A stretch of DNA of 64,000 bases from Thermobifida fusca NBRC 14071 = JCM 3263 (GCF_001592045.1 NZ_BCWB01000039.1:60565-124564), one strand, 5' to 3'. Positions 8,578 to 16,985 are shown, counted from the stretch's first letter. Translations and numbers: made by a program. The notes: a model not told the origin generated them from the letters alone.

Positions 8578-9354
8578 TTAGTTGCCAGCCGGGCCGGTGG
8601 GGTTCTGCTCGTCGTCGTTGCGCTGCTGTTCGAGGGCAGCGAGCTGGTCGTCAGAGCAGAACTCCATGTCTCCTGGAGTGCCCGCTCCGCGTGCGCTGAC
8701 CAGAGCCAGCCGGACCTTGGAGGCGAAGGATTCCGCGTAGGTGAGCTGCAGGGCTTGCTGGGGGGTCAACCGGAACGTGACAGGGACGACCGTGTTGGTT
8801 CCGCCGGTCTGCGCGTCGATCTGGGAGCCGATGTCACCGACGTCGAGGACTTCCACGTTGGTCAGCACTCGGATAGCGCAGGCGGGGGACTGTTCGTTGG
8901 CTTGGAAGGAGGCGTAGACGTCGACGCGGGACTGGCGGGACACCTTGCCGGCCACACCGGTCTCCGCGTTGATCATGATCGCGATTTCGCGCTCTCCGTT
9001 CTCCAGGGCGGGCGCTGGGATCACCATGCTTTTCTGCAGTAGTGTGCCGGCATGCAGGAAGGTGGCGGAGACGGGTTCACTGCCGGGCTGGCTGAGGGCC
9101 TCGTCTGCGCTGGCCAGGTCGGACAGGAAGAGGTCTTCGTCGAAGAATTTGGCGGGAACCTCGTAGGGTTCGACCATGTCTTCGGTGATCGGCTGGTAGG
9201 GGTCGACGTCCTGGGTGAGCCGAAGAACCGTCCGGTAGGTGCCGAGTTCCCGGTTGAGCGTGTTGACGTACGAGACGATCGTGAGGAACACGGCGATCGC
9301 GCCGAATGCGGCGACGATCATGAGCAGAACGCCGCGTCGTTGACGGGGGTTCAT
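8578..9354 (-). CDS. cpaB: CpaB/RcpC-like pilus assembly protein
   Basis: The 258-residue protein has an N-terminal membrane anchor (VLLMIVAAFGAIAVFLTIVS) and an SAF-type domain beginning LTQDVDPYQPITEDMVEPYE. A conserved CpaB segment follows, with NAETGVAGKVSRQSRVDVY and LTPQQALQLTYAESFASKV. In Gram-negative tad systems CpaB/RcpC works with the outer-membrane secretin. Here there is no secretin, as expected for a Gram-positive, so the protein probably acts in the periplasm-like space or cell wall. The ATG has GGAG upstream. It is 44 bases upstream of the TadZ fusion. Confidence 0.88.
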   Translation of the reverse strand: MNPRQRRGVLLMIVAAFGAIAVFLTIVSYVNTLNRELGTYRTVLRLTQDVDPYQPITEDMVEPYEVPAKFFDEDLFLSDLASADEALSQPGSEPVSATFLHAGTLLQKSMVIPAPALENGEREIAIMINAETGVAGKVSRQSRVDVYASFQANEQSPACAIRVLTNVEVLDVGDIGSQIDAQTGGTNTVVPVTFRLTPQQALQLTYAESFASKVRLALVSARGAGTPGDMEFCSDDQLAALEQQRNDDEQNPTGPAGN

Positions 9355-9418
9355 GACGCTCCGTTTCTAGTTCTGGCCAGTCGGTGTGGGCAGGAGGGCA
9401 GGAGTGGTCGCAGGCGCG

Positions 9419-10537
9419 TCACCGCGCCGGACGGTACTCGGGAAGTGAGCCGGGGGACGGGGGAGTCGGCGGTGCGGAGTGGGGATGGCGGCCGGTGGTT
9501 TCCGGGCGGACCGGTGGGCTCGGTCCAGTAGGGGGCCCGATCGGGGCGTGGTGGCCTGTCCCGGGGCCGGGGAGGTGCGGACCGGTCGGAGGGGGCGGGC
9601 CGGGAATCCGTGGGCCGGCGGGTGCCGGCGGCGGTGTCTGCGGACGCATGTGGGCATGGGGTGCGGCGGTGGGCCGTCGCGCCGGGGTCCGGTTGACCGC
9701 GCCGCAGAATCGGCAGTAGGAGCTGACGACTCGTTCCCGGCACCAGCCGCAGGCGGTAGAGCGCAGGGTCCGCACCGGGTGCGTCAACGCGTCCTGGTGG
9801 GCGCTGAAAACCACGAATTCCACGTATTTCGTGGTACCCCAATAGGTGGGGCCGAGCGGCTGTTCTGGCATTTCGTGGACTGCTGTCGCACCGATCACGG
9901 GAAGGAACTGCTGCTCAAACGCGGTTCGGTCAGCGTCCCTTCCTGCGGAAACAAGGATTTGCGTCGGGTTGAGCGGCCGGAACGGAATATTCTGCTCGGG
10001 GTTGGCCTTCTTGACGCGGCCTACGCGTTTGACGGGGGCGCAGAAGGCTAGGAAGACCACTCCTGGAGCAAAGGACCCCATGTGCTGTTTGACAGTGATG
10101 GGAATAGTCGAGAGATTAGCTACGCTGCGCAGCCAGCCTCCGGCGAGAACGTGGGCGGCGAGGGTGTCGCCTAGTTCCGCAATGAGCCCGGAAGGCAGGT
10201 AGGGGGCGAGGTAGGCCAGTTGGTCAGCGAGGAGCGACAGCGCGAGCGGGGAGACGTCCAAGGGGACCGCGGCGATGTGGTCGGTGCGTAGCGCGCCTCG
10301 GGCGAACCTGATCGCGCGTTCGGCGCGGCCGCTGCGCCAGCGCGGGTAGAGCGCAACGACTTTTCTGCCCTGGTTGACGTGGTGGAAGGCGAAATCGAGG
10401 AATTCGCCGGTTTGGGTGGCGAGATCGTCGCCGTCCAGGGAGAAACGTTGCGCTCGAGCATTACCGAGATGACCCGTGCTCGGTATGTCGGCGAGCAGGG
10501 CCACGACGCTTGTGGACCTCGAACGGCCGCTGGACAA
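9419..10537 (-). CDS. Uncharacterised protein with zinc ribbon and Pro-rich tail
   Basis: No family was recognised for the 372 residues. Residues 1-240 look like a soluble globular domain. A CxxC...CxxC pair (CGWCRERVVSSYCRFCG) near residues 265-281 looks like a zinc ribbon. The last 90 residues are almost only Pro, Gly, Thr, His and Arg and are probably disordered. The TTG start at 10537 has GGAG nine bases upstream. It is 64 bases before cpaB on the same strand and is probably the first gene of the tad transcript, so a role in regulating or localising the machine is possible, but this is inference from position alone. Confidence 0.65.
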   Translation of the reverse strand: MSSGRSRSTSVVALLADIPSTGHLGNARAQRFSLDGDDLATQTGEFLDFAFHHVNQGRKVVALYPRWRSGRAERAIRFARGALRTDHIAAVPLDVSPLALSLLADQLAYLAPYLPSGLIAELGDTLAAHVLAGGWLRSVANLSTIPITVKQHMGSFAPGVVFLAFCAPVKRVGRVKKANPEQNIPFRPLNPTQILVSAGRDADRTAFEQQFLPVIGATAVHEMPEQPLGPTYWGTTKYVEFVVFSAHQDALTHPVRTLRSTACGWCRERVVSSYCRFCGAVNRTPARRPTAAPHAHMRPQTPPPAPAGPRIPGPPPPTGPHLPGPGTGHHAPIGPPTGPSPPVRPETTGRHPHSAPPTPPSPGSLPEYRPAR

Positions 10538-11112
10538 GGTACAAGCTCCAAGAGAATGAGGCGCGTGGTTACGGGTGCCGTCGGTATTGGGGTGGTCGAA
10601 CGCCCCGCGGGACTATCGTAACGAAGCGGGATCAGTCTCCCGAGGCTGATTCGATTAAGAACCGTTATTCACACCAAGCTCTACCGTGCGTTATGCGACC
10701 GAGAAAAAGCAAGTCCTGGAATGAGGCTTGGGGATAACCGGCCCTCTTCGGACACTTTGGTCCAGGTCGCGACGGTACCCGGAAAACAGCAGGCGAGAGG
10801 AGCTACGAACAGCCTGGTCGGGGATGAGCGCGGGGGAACCACGGCGCGCGCCACCAGCAGATCTCACGGCGAAGCCGACGCTGGCTGCCTCCCGGCTGGG
10901 CACGCCTTTGCCGACGTGCGGCACACTCCGCCACTGGAAGGGACCGCCTGGCCGCACAGGGCCCGAGCCGCCTAGTCCTGGCGATGCCCCGAAAGACGCT
11001 GCTGCCCGCATGTGGCGGACACGGGGCCGTGCAGCGTGCTGCACGGGCTGGAGGACCCAGTCCTGAAAGCCCGGGGCAGTGCAGTGCCTGAGACAGCGGA
11101 AAAAAGGGGGAT
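10538..11112. other. Intergenic stretch upstream of the tad locus
   Basis: About 575 bases lie between the head of the minus-strand tad locus and the terminator of tRNA-His. The part near 10560-10740 is lower in GC than the surroundings and is the likely promoter zone for the leftward tad transcript. No convincing gene or structured RNA was seen; short frames here lack ribosome sites and family similarity. Confidence 0.5.
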
Positions 11113-11158
11113 ACGCACAGGGCCCGGACTTTCCGCGGAAAGTCCGGGCCCTGTGCGT
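11113..11158 (-). terminator. 46-base perfect palindrome, terminator after tRNA-His
   Basis: The two arms are perfect inverted repeats centred on CCGCGG between 11135 and 11136, giving an unusually long hairpin. On the minus strand it follows the 3' end of tRNA-His by six bases. A run of six T residues starts about eight bases after the stem (CCCCCTTTTTT). This fits an intrinsic terminator for the orn/tRNA-His transcript. Confidence 0.8.
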
Positions 11159-11164
11159 GATCAG

Positions 11165-11238
11165 GGTGAGTGACGGGATTTGAACCCGCGACAACCTGGA
11201 CCACAACCAGGTGCTCTGCCAGCTGAGCTACACCCACC
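11165..11238 (-). tRNA. tRNA-His (anticodon GTG)
   Basis: The cloverleaf reads clearly. The acceptor stem is GTGGGTG paired with CACTCAC (one G-T wobble), the D-arm is GTAGCTCAGCTGGCAGAGCAC, and the anticodon stem-loop is CCTGGTTGTGGTCCAGG with anticodon GTG. The T-arm contains GGTTCAAATCC. The extra 5' G (G-1) typical of tRNA-His is encoded at 11238 and can pair with C73 at 11165. The 3' CCA is not encoded. It lies 72 bases downstream of orn on the same strand. Confidence 0.97.
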
Positions 11239-11310
11239 ATGGGCGCGGTGCCGAACTGTGGTCGGCATCTGCGTTCAGCAGAATACTACCTGGTTTTTGG
11301 AGTACTCTGC

Positions 11311-11952
11311 TCACTCCTGTTCCGTGGGGGTTCCCACACTCACGTTGAACCCGTTGCCGCCAGCGATGATGTCAGCGGCGATGGCCTTGGCCGTGGCACT
11401 GTCCGGTCCAGGCGGGGGCACGAACGCGGCCGCGCGGAAGTAACGCAGTTCCCGGATGCTTTCGGTGATGTCGGCCAGCGCCCGGTGGCCGCCGTGCTTT
11501 TCCGGGCTGGCGAAGTACACCCGGGGATACCAGCGGCGCAGCAGTTCTTTGACGCTGGAGACGTCCACCATGCGGTAGTGCAGGTGCTCATCGACGCGGG
11601 GCATGTCCCGGGCGAGGAAAGCGCGGTCGGTCGCAATGGAGTTCCCGCACAGCGGGACCTTTTTCGGCTCGGGGATGTAGCGCCGGATGTGGTCCAAGAC
11701 GAGCTGCTCGGCCTCGGCCAGAGTCACCCCGTTCTCGAGTTCCGCCAACAGCCCGGATGTGGTGTGCATCTGGGTGACGAACTCGCCCATCTGATCCAAG
11801 GCTTCCTGCGGCGGTTTGATCACTACATTGATGCCTTCATCGAGCTGGTTGAGTTCGCCGTCTGTGATGAGGCAGGCCACTTCGATCAACGCGTCTTTCT
11901 TCAGATCGAGACCTGTCATCTCACAGTCGATCCACACCAGGCTGTCGTTCAT
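11311..11952 (-). CDS. orn: Oligoribonuclease
   Basis: This is a DEDDh-family 3'-5' exonuclease that degrades 2-5 nt RNA fragments to mononucleotides, including the pGpG left from c-di-GMP turnover in other bacteria. The motifs are all present: VWIDCEMTGLD (Exo I), CGNSIATDRAFL (Exo II), YRMVDVSSVKELL and HRALADITESIRELRYFR (Exo III with catalytic His and Asp). The 213-residue length is close to the family norm plus a short C-terminal tail. tRNA-His follows on the same strand, an arrangement I recall from other actinomycetes. Confidence 0.95.
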   Translation of the reverse strand: MNDSLVWIDCEMTGLDLKKDALIEVACLITDGELNQLDEGINVVIKPPQEALDQMGEFVTQMHTTSGLLAELENGVTLAEAEQLVLDHIRRYIPEPKKVPLCGNSIATDRAFLARDMPRVDEHLHYRMVDVSSVKELLRRWYPRVYFASPEKHGGHRALADITESIRELRYFRAAAFVPPPGPDSATAKAIAADIIAGGNGFNVSVGTPTEQE

Positions 11953-12002
11953 AAGAGACAGCTTAGAACTTTTCCCCAGTGTTCAGATGACGGGTGTGAC
12001 TG

Positions 12003-12041
12003 CCCGTCCGCGCTCCCGTATGACCGGAAAGCGCGGACGGG
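12003..12041 (-). terminator. Hairpin after the DUF2510 gene
   Basis: A perfect 12-base stem (CCCGTCCGCGCT with AGCGCGGACGGG) closes a 15-base loop, nine bases after the stop of the DUF2510 gene and before orn. No T-run follows on the minus strand, so it may be an L-shaped (T-less) terminator or an mRNA stabiliser. Confidence 0.5.
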
Positions 12042-12049
12042 GACGCGGG

Positions 12050-13672
12050 TCACAGGCCTACCAGGCTTGGCGGACCGAAGATCGCGACCATCAACGGGTT
12101 CTCTTGCAACCACAGGTAGGTGCAGATTCCGCTGACCAGCACGATGAGGATGAGGGTGATGCACCCGCAGCCGCAGCAGCCGCCCTTCTTTTTCTGCGGG
12201 GCAGGGGGAGGGGCCGGGTAGGGGCTGCCCTGGCCGGGGCCCCACGAGGGCTGCCCTGGAAGCGGAGGCCGTCCAGGCGTGCCCGGTGCCCCCGCGGTCG
12301 GCGAGGTGCCGCGGGCGTAGGGGGCCAAGGGAGGGCGCTGCGGTTGGCTGGGGGAGACCGCCGGAGGGTTGGGAGCGTTCCGCGGCGGGGTGCCCTTGCC
12401 GGGGGGTGCTGGGGGCGGGGCCGGGGGAGACTGCGGGTAAGCCCTTGCTCCGTGCTGGGCGCCGGTGGACGGCGCGTAGGGGTACTGCTGCGGTGAAGCG
12501 GGGTAGGGAGAGGGCTGGGCCGGCGGATAGCCGGGATTCGGCCCGGAAGGAGCGTAGCCCGGGTTCGGGCCAGACGGGGCATAACCGGGATTCGGTCCAG
12601 AGGGAGAGTGGCTGGGGTGTGCCCCCGACGGGGTACGGCCTGAGCCGGCCCCGGAACCCTCAGCGGGAGTGGGAGGAGCCCCTGGCCCGGGAGGGACCGG
12701 GGGCCACTGGGCCTGCCCTGCGTGCCGTTGCGCTTCTGCTGCCCGCTTCTTCTGCTCTTCCGCGTCCTGGGCAGCTCGCTCGGCACGCCGCTTGGCCTCC
12801 TCTTCTGCCTTGCGGCGCTGTTCCTCTTGGCGTTTCTTGCGCTCCTCGGCGAGCTCGGCGCGGTACTCCTGGATGCCTTCCTTCAGGTTGCCGAGAAGCT
12901 TGTTGAACTTGCTGCCTTTCTCCTCAGCGCCGTCCCCTACCGCTTCCTGGGCCAGCGCCGGGTCGTCCGGGTTGAGCACCGCGGTCTTGGGCGCATCTAC
13001 AGGTCCGAGGACAGCGGTCTTGGGGATGTTATCCGAGCCGAGGACAGCGGTCTTGGGTGCATCATCCGCTTCCTCGGGGTCGAGGCGCATCGTGGCGTCG
13101 GCCTGGCTTGGGGTGTTGCCGAGGTTGATGGTGGCCTGGTCGGCGGGGGAGTCCCCGAGGTTGATGGTGGCCTGGTCTGCGGGGGAGCTCCCGAGGTTGA
13201 TGGTGGCCTGGTCGGCGTCAGGTTCAGGGCTGGGGGACGTTGCCGGGTCGAGGCGCATCGTGGCGTCGGCCTGGCTTGGGGTGTTGCCGAGGTTGATGGT
13301 GGCCTGGTCTGCGGGGGAGTCCCCGAGGTTGACAGTGGTCTGGTCCGCGCTGTCACCCGCAGGAGAGTTCGGGGTGAGGTCGGCGGTGGGGTCGTTGTCC
13401 GGGGAGGGGGCGGCCGCGGGGTCGAGGCGCACGGTGGCGTCAACGGGTGATGGGCCGCCGCCGCTCAGATCAATGGTCTCTTCAGACGAGGCCCCTTGGT
13501 CCGCCCCGGTCGTGTGTTGAGTAGCCGCCGATTCTTCGGCGGCGTGCTGTTCTGAGGTGAACTCGGACAGCGGGCGGACGTGGTGTGTCCACTCACTGCC
13601 GTTCCACCAACGGAGCTGGCCCGGAGCCCCTTCAGGGTCTGCGTACCAGCCTGGCTCGATCGATCCACCCAT
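12050..13672 (-). CDS. DUF2510 repeat protein with C-terminal membrane anchor
   Basis: This 540-residue protein starts with a DUF2510 motif (PGWYADPEGAPGQLRWWNG). Residues about 60-250 contain at least 12 Thr-centred units such as ETIDLSG, DATVRLDP, QATINLG, DATMRLDP and KTAVLG, all T-x-x-L. Then follow a highly charged helical segment (KRQEEQRRKAEEEAKRRAE), a long Pro/Gly region with NPGYAPSGP repeats, and a C-terminal GGCCGCGC cluster before a single membrane helix. I prefer the ATG at 13672, 6 codons before PGWY; a TTG at 13714 with GAGGAG further upstream is the alternative. The T-x-x-L units resemble sites phosphorylated by Hanks-type kinases and read by FHA domains, which is inference. 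Confidence 0.75.
   Translation of the reverse strand: MGGSIEPGWYADPEGAPGQLRWWNGSEWTHHVRPLSEFTSEQHAAEESAATQHTTGADQGASSEETIDLSGGGPSPVDATVRLDPAAAPSPDNDPTADLTPNSPAGDSADQTTVNLGDSPADQATINLGNTPSQADATMRLDPATSPSPEPDADQATINLGSSPADQATINLGDSPADQATINLGNTPSQADATMRLDPEEADDAPKTAVLGSDNIPKTAVLGPVDAPKTAVLNPDDPALAQEAVGDGAEEKGSKFNKLLGNLKEGIQEYRAELAEERKKRQEEQRRKAEEEAKRRAERAAQDAEEQKKRAAEAQRHAGQAQWPPVPPGPGAPPTPAEGSGAGSGRTPSGAHPSHSPSGPNPGYAPSGPNPGYAPSGPNPGYPPAQPSPYPASPQQYPYAPSTGAQHGARAYPQSPPAPPPAPPGKGTPPRNAPNPPAVSPSQPQRPPLAPYARGTSPTAGAPGTPGRPPLPGQPSWGPGQGSPYPAPPPAPQKKKGGCCGCGCITLILIVLVSGICTYLWLQENPLMVAIFGPPSLVGL
13077..13340. repeat. Internal DNA duplication inside the DUF2510 gene
   Basis: Two nearly identical copies of about 95 bases begin at 13077 and 13245 (offset 168). 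They encode the DATMRLDP and QATINLGNTPSQ units. Only a few mismatches separate them, so the duplication is recent or maintained by recombination. Shorter copies of the QATINLG unit lie between. Confidence 0.8.
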
Positions 13673-13778
13673 GGGCGACAGACTAAGGGCTCTTCGCCCC
13701 TGACGGGACCACAAGGCCCCGCTCCTCGCGAGACGGGAAAACGTCCGATCAGCACACGAAGGCGGGGCACGCTGCTGC

Positions 13779-14390
13779 TTAGGGGCGGGGAAGCCCGGCG
13801 GGTGACAGTTGCGGGTGTTCGTGGCGCGGGCTGGGCAGCCAGTCGCCGCGCAGCCGCTTCACGTCGATCGCCCCCGGACATTCGGCTGTGGCGCCGGGAA
13901 CCTGGGAGTGCCCGAAATGTCCGCCGAGGGCCCACCAGTGTTCCTGGACTGCGGGGTTGGGGGGTGTGCCGGGGTGGGGAGGGCCCGCCGGCCAGAACCG
14001 GGGAATCCCCCAAGAGTCCAGCCACGTGAGGATGGCGTCGAGACCGTTGAGCGGTCCGTCAGTGAACGGTGTTGTGGAGCGGGCGACGACCTGGATGACG
14101 ATGCAGACGCGTCCTTCCGCGGCCCGGTCGATCCGGTTGTCGGGAGTGAGCTGGCCTGTCGCGGCCATAGTGGCGGGAAGGAGCTGCACGACGTCGCCGT
14201 TCACCGGGTTCCACACCAAGTGCGCGGCACGGCCGGCTTTCTCAAGGTCGTGTGCGGCTGTGGATGCGGAGCACTGGCCGGGGTCGGATTCGTTCACGCA
14301 CCACACGGCACGCGGTGCGCCGCCTCCGGGGCGTCCTCCGCGGAAGCTGCTGGTCACTCGTCCTGCTGCGGGCATCCAAGCGTTGGCCAT
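13779..14390 (-). CDS. N-acetylmuramoyl-L-alanine amidase-like protein
   Basis: The order of conserved blocks follows amidase_2/endolysin-type domains: VVQLLPATMAAT, CIVIQVVAR, LDAILTWLDSWGIPRFWPAG and GGHFGHSQVPG with ECPGAID. The His of FGHSQVPG and the Cys of ECPG match the second and third zinc ligands. The first ligand, normally the His-rich motif at the end of strand 1, is replaced by VWCVNES, so hydrolysis is doubtful and binding of peptidoglycan or another ligand is possible. No signal peptide is visible. The ATG has GAGAGG upstream. The 203-residue length ends with a His/Pro-rich tail. Confidence 0.6.
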   Translation of the reverse strand: MANAWMPAAGRVTSSFRGGRPGGGAPRAVWCVNESDPGQCSASTAAHDLEKAGRAAHLVWNPVNGDVVQLLPATMAATGQLTPDNRIDRAAEGRVCIVIQVVARSTTPFTDGPLNGLDAILTWLDSWGIPRFWPAGPPHPGTPPNPAVQEHWWALGGHFGHSQVPGATAECPGAIDVKRLRGDWLPSPRHEHPQLSPAGLPRP

Positions 14391-14492
14391 GGCGGCCGCC
14401 TCTCAGTGAGTCCACGTATTCCACACCACATCACTGCGTATGCGAATACGTGCGACAAGTCCAGAAAAGGTATCTCCCCGGACAGCAGGGTC

Positions 14493-14537
14493 TATCCGTC
14501 CGGTCACCTTCAATTGCTGAAAGTGACCGGACGGATA
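14493..14537 (-). terminator. Hairpin after the vWA-domain gene
   Basis: A 15-base perfect stem (TATCCGTCCGGTCAC with GTGACCGGACGGATA) extends inward through a CTT/AAG pair. It starts 16 bases after the stop of the minus-strand vWA gene. No T-run follows. Confidence 0.6.
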
Positions 14538-14553
14538 CGGGAATGCGGCAGGT

Positions 14554-16344
14554 TTACTCTTCCTCTTCGTCGGCCGAGGTGCCGGAGATGCGGAGCGCGA
14601 AGGCACTGAGGAAGATCTCGCCGATCTCCGTGGGGTCCTCTGTGGTGTAGGCGGCGCCGCGGGTGACTTCGGCGATCCGCTCAAGGGGTTCGGGGTCCAC
14701 GTCGGGGCCGAAGGAGATGGCGATGATGCTCACCGGACGGTCCGGCTGGTAGGCCTCGCCCAGTTCTTTCAGGAGTTCTTCCAGGGTGATGCTGTCGTAG
14801 TCGTCGTTGTTGCCGTCGGTGAGGACCAGCAGGGTGTTGACGCGGTCCGGTGCGTAGGTCTCCGTCAGCTCCTGGTAGGCGGCCAGGATCGTGTCGTACA
14901 GTCCGGTGTCCCCGTCGGGCTTGGGGGCCAACTGGGCGAGGGCCGCGGTCAGCGTTTCGTGCTGGGTGGCGCCGTTGACGTCGGTGTCCAGCGGGCGGAT
15001 GGGGACGAGTTCCCGGTAGTCGCGGCCTTCGTCAAGGTCGACGGAGAACTCCCACAGGCCCACTTCGGCGTTGCCGGGGAACAAGGTGAGGCCTTGCGTG
15101 GCGGCCATGGTGGTGACCTGCATCCGGGTGAGTCCGGTGCCGGGCACGAGTTCGGCCATGGAACCGGAGATGTCGATCACGGTGAGCAGGCGGGTGCCGA
15201 GTTTGAGCTGGTTCCAGGCTTGGATGAGGGATTTGGCGGCTTGTTCGCCGGGGGCAGGGAGTTCACCGGGGTGTTCGGGGCGGAAACCGTGCTCCTCGGT
15301 GAGGACAGCGGGGTCGATGGAGTCGTCCGCGGAGCGGAATCCGTCAGCGCGGATGACTTCCTGAGCGGTCCTGCTGGTGAGGAAGGCGCGGAAGTCTTCT
15401 GCGGCCAGTTGCACTTCGGGGTCGTTGGTGCGCAGCACGTAGGGGTAGTCCAGGGTGTAGGTGCCGTCCTCGGGGTAGATGACGTAGACCGTGGAGCCGG
15501 TGCGGGTGCTGTGGCGCCAGGCGGCCTGTTCGCTGAGGACCAGCAGGGGCGCTGCGCTTTCCCCGTCGGCGGCTTCGCTGAGCAGGGTGAAGGCGGCTTC
15601 CTCATCGGGGGCGATCGATTTCTGCAGGTTCTGCAGGGCGGCGATGAACCGGGTCTGGGCGCCTTCCTCGCGGTTGACCATGTTGCTGACGAGCGCGAGC
15701 GTGGCGAGCCCGGCGGAGCTGTGGACCGGGTCGATCACGTGGACCTGGTAGGGAGCCGTCTCCTGGCTGGAGATCGCCTCGGTGGGGACCAGGTCGCTCC
15801 AGGACAGCGGTGCGTCCTCGGATTCGGCGTCGCTGACGGCATCCTTGGTGGTCACGAGGACGAGGGGAGAGCGGGCCACGGATGTGCCGGTGCTGACGAT
15901 GGTGTCGTCGTCTCCCGCGTCGCGTTGCACGGTTTTGACCCACAGGGTGGAGTCGGGAATCCACACCTGGGAGTCGGTGCCGCCCATGGTCGGTCCGGCG
16001 CCGGTGATGCTGTAGGCGACGTCGGCCGAGTCGGCGCCGCGGACTTCCACGGTGACGCACCGGTCTTTAGCGGTGTCGCTGGCGTTGAAGTCTTCGGCTA
16101 GCCGGGTGAGGACCGGGGCGATCTCTGGAGCCGCGGCGACGTGGAGGGAACGGGAGGAGCTGGTGCAGCCGAAACGGCCGTCCAGCACGAAGTAGCCGGT
16201 GACCCCGAGGCCGATGAGGAGAGCGAGTGCCGCGGCGAACGCGGCGAGGGCACGCCCGGTGCCGCGGCGACGCCGCCGCCGGTTCGCGCGGCGGCGAGAA
16301 TCGAGGGCGTAGTCGTCTGCGTTGCTTCCGCGATGGCGTCCCAA
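14554..16344 (-). CDS. Membrane-anchored binding-protein/vWA chimera
   Basis: The 596-residue protein has an Arg-rich cytoplasmic start (RRRANRRRRRR), one membrane segment (about 30-52) and an external region. Residues about 65-350 resemble a type 2 extracellular solute-binding domain (LHVAAAPEIAPVLTRLAEDF, then TDSQVWIPDSTLWV and PYVLRTNDPEV). From about 385 to the end is a von Willebrand A domain with an intact MIDAS: VIDISGSM, a Thr region and LVLTDGNND. The C-terminus is acidic. The TTG start has GAGG five bases upstream. The ligand and partner are unknown; a metal-dependent adhesion or substrate-capture role at the surface is inference. Confidence 0.8.
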   Translation of the reverse strand: MGRHRGSNADDYALDSRRRANRRRRRRGTGRALAAFAAALALLIGLGVTGYFVLDGRFGCTSSSRSLHVAAAPEIAPVLTRLAEDFNASDTAKDRCVTVEVRGADSADVAYSITGAGPTMGGTDSQVWIPDSTLWVKTVQRDAGDDDTIVSTGTSVARSPLVLVTTKDAVSDAESEDAPLSWSDLVPTEAISSQETAPYQVHVIDPVHSSAGLATLALVSNMVNREEGAQTRFIAALQNLQKSIAPDEEAAFTLLSEAADGESAAPLLVLSEQAAWRHSTRTGSTVYVIYPEDGTYTLDYPYVLRTNDPEVQLAAEDFRAFLTSRTAQEVIRADGFRSADDSIDPAVLTEEHGFRPEHPGELPAPGEQAAKSLIQAWNQLKLGTRLLTVIDISGSMAELVPGTGLTRMQVTTMAATQGLTLFPGNAEVGLWEFSVDLDEGRDYRELVPIRPLDTDVNGATQHETLTAALAQLAPKPDGDTGLYDTILAAYQELTETYAPDRVNTLLVLTDGNNDDYDSITLEELLKELGEAYQPDRPVSIIAISFGPDVDPEPLERIAEVTRGAAYTTEDPTEIGEIFLSAFALRISGTSADEEEE

Positions 16345-16985
16345 GGTGACCTCACGGGGTTTGTTACCAACAGGTTTAAGGAGGAACGGTACTCAAGGTG
16401 ACGATGGGGGCAAAGGGGAAGTGGGGTGCAGTGATGTTGCACAAGGGAGGAAAAGTCCGTGAATCCCGGTAGTTTGCACCCGTTTTCGGGTATCCGTAAC
16501 TAATTCGTTGCTTTTCAGAGACACGCAAGCAAGCGCCGAGAATGTTGCCAAAGTGTGATTATTGGGGAGAGGGAGACGGGAGAAACAGCACGATCCGTGC
16601 TCGCTGTGACCTTGATCTCGGCCGAGACGGGAAGTGAGCGCAGAGGATCTCTTCTGGCCAGGATATGAATCCCGTTGCCGCGCGGCGGAACACCGCCGTC
16701 GGCCTCTTCCACAGGCCGCCCACCGTCCGTAGCCGGAACTCTGGTTTTCGGGCTACGGTGAGGAGACGGCAGGGGTGCCGCCGTACGCAAGGCGGGCTAG
16801 GATGACGAACCGCTCGCGCCAGGTGATTTCTGGGGTTCGCGCTGGATGCGCACGGACGGGGAAGGGTACGGGGGCGCCACGACCCGCCCCGCCGATCCAG
16901 CAGCGGTGGGGGTCGCGAGACGAAACGGCTGCGGTCCTGGGGCTCACCGCAGTCATCGAATCGCTCGACTTCTAAGAGGATGGCC
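16345..16985. other. Intergenic divergent promoter region
   Basis: About 640 bases between the divergent vWA and SSI-like genes, with no credible gene. An eight-base hairpin (CCGTAGCC at 16727 with GGCTACGG at 16751) lies about 230 bases before the SSI-like start. CTAGGAT at 16797 could be a -10 element. The region was examined for a c-di-AMP riboswitch-like pattern and none was found. Confidence 0.4.

Noticed and set aside
10691..11240. Minus-strand frames across the tRNA-His region
   Set aside because: They read through the tRNA and its terminator and lack ribosome sites.
12540..13340. Possible CRISPR or tandem non-coding repeat
   Set aside because: The repeats stay in frame, code for T-x-x-L and NPGYAPSGP units, and have no unique spacers.
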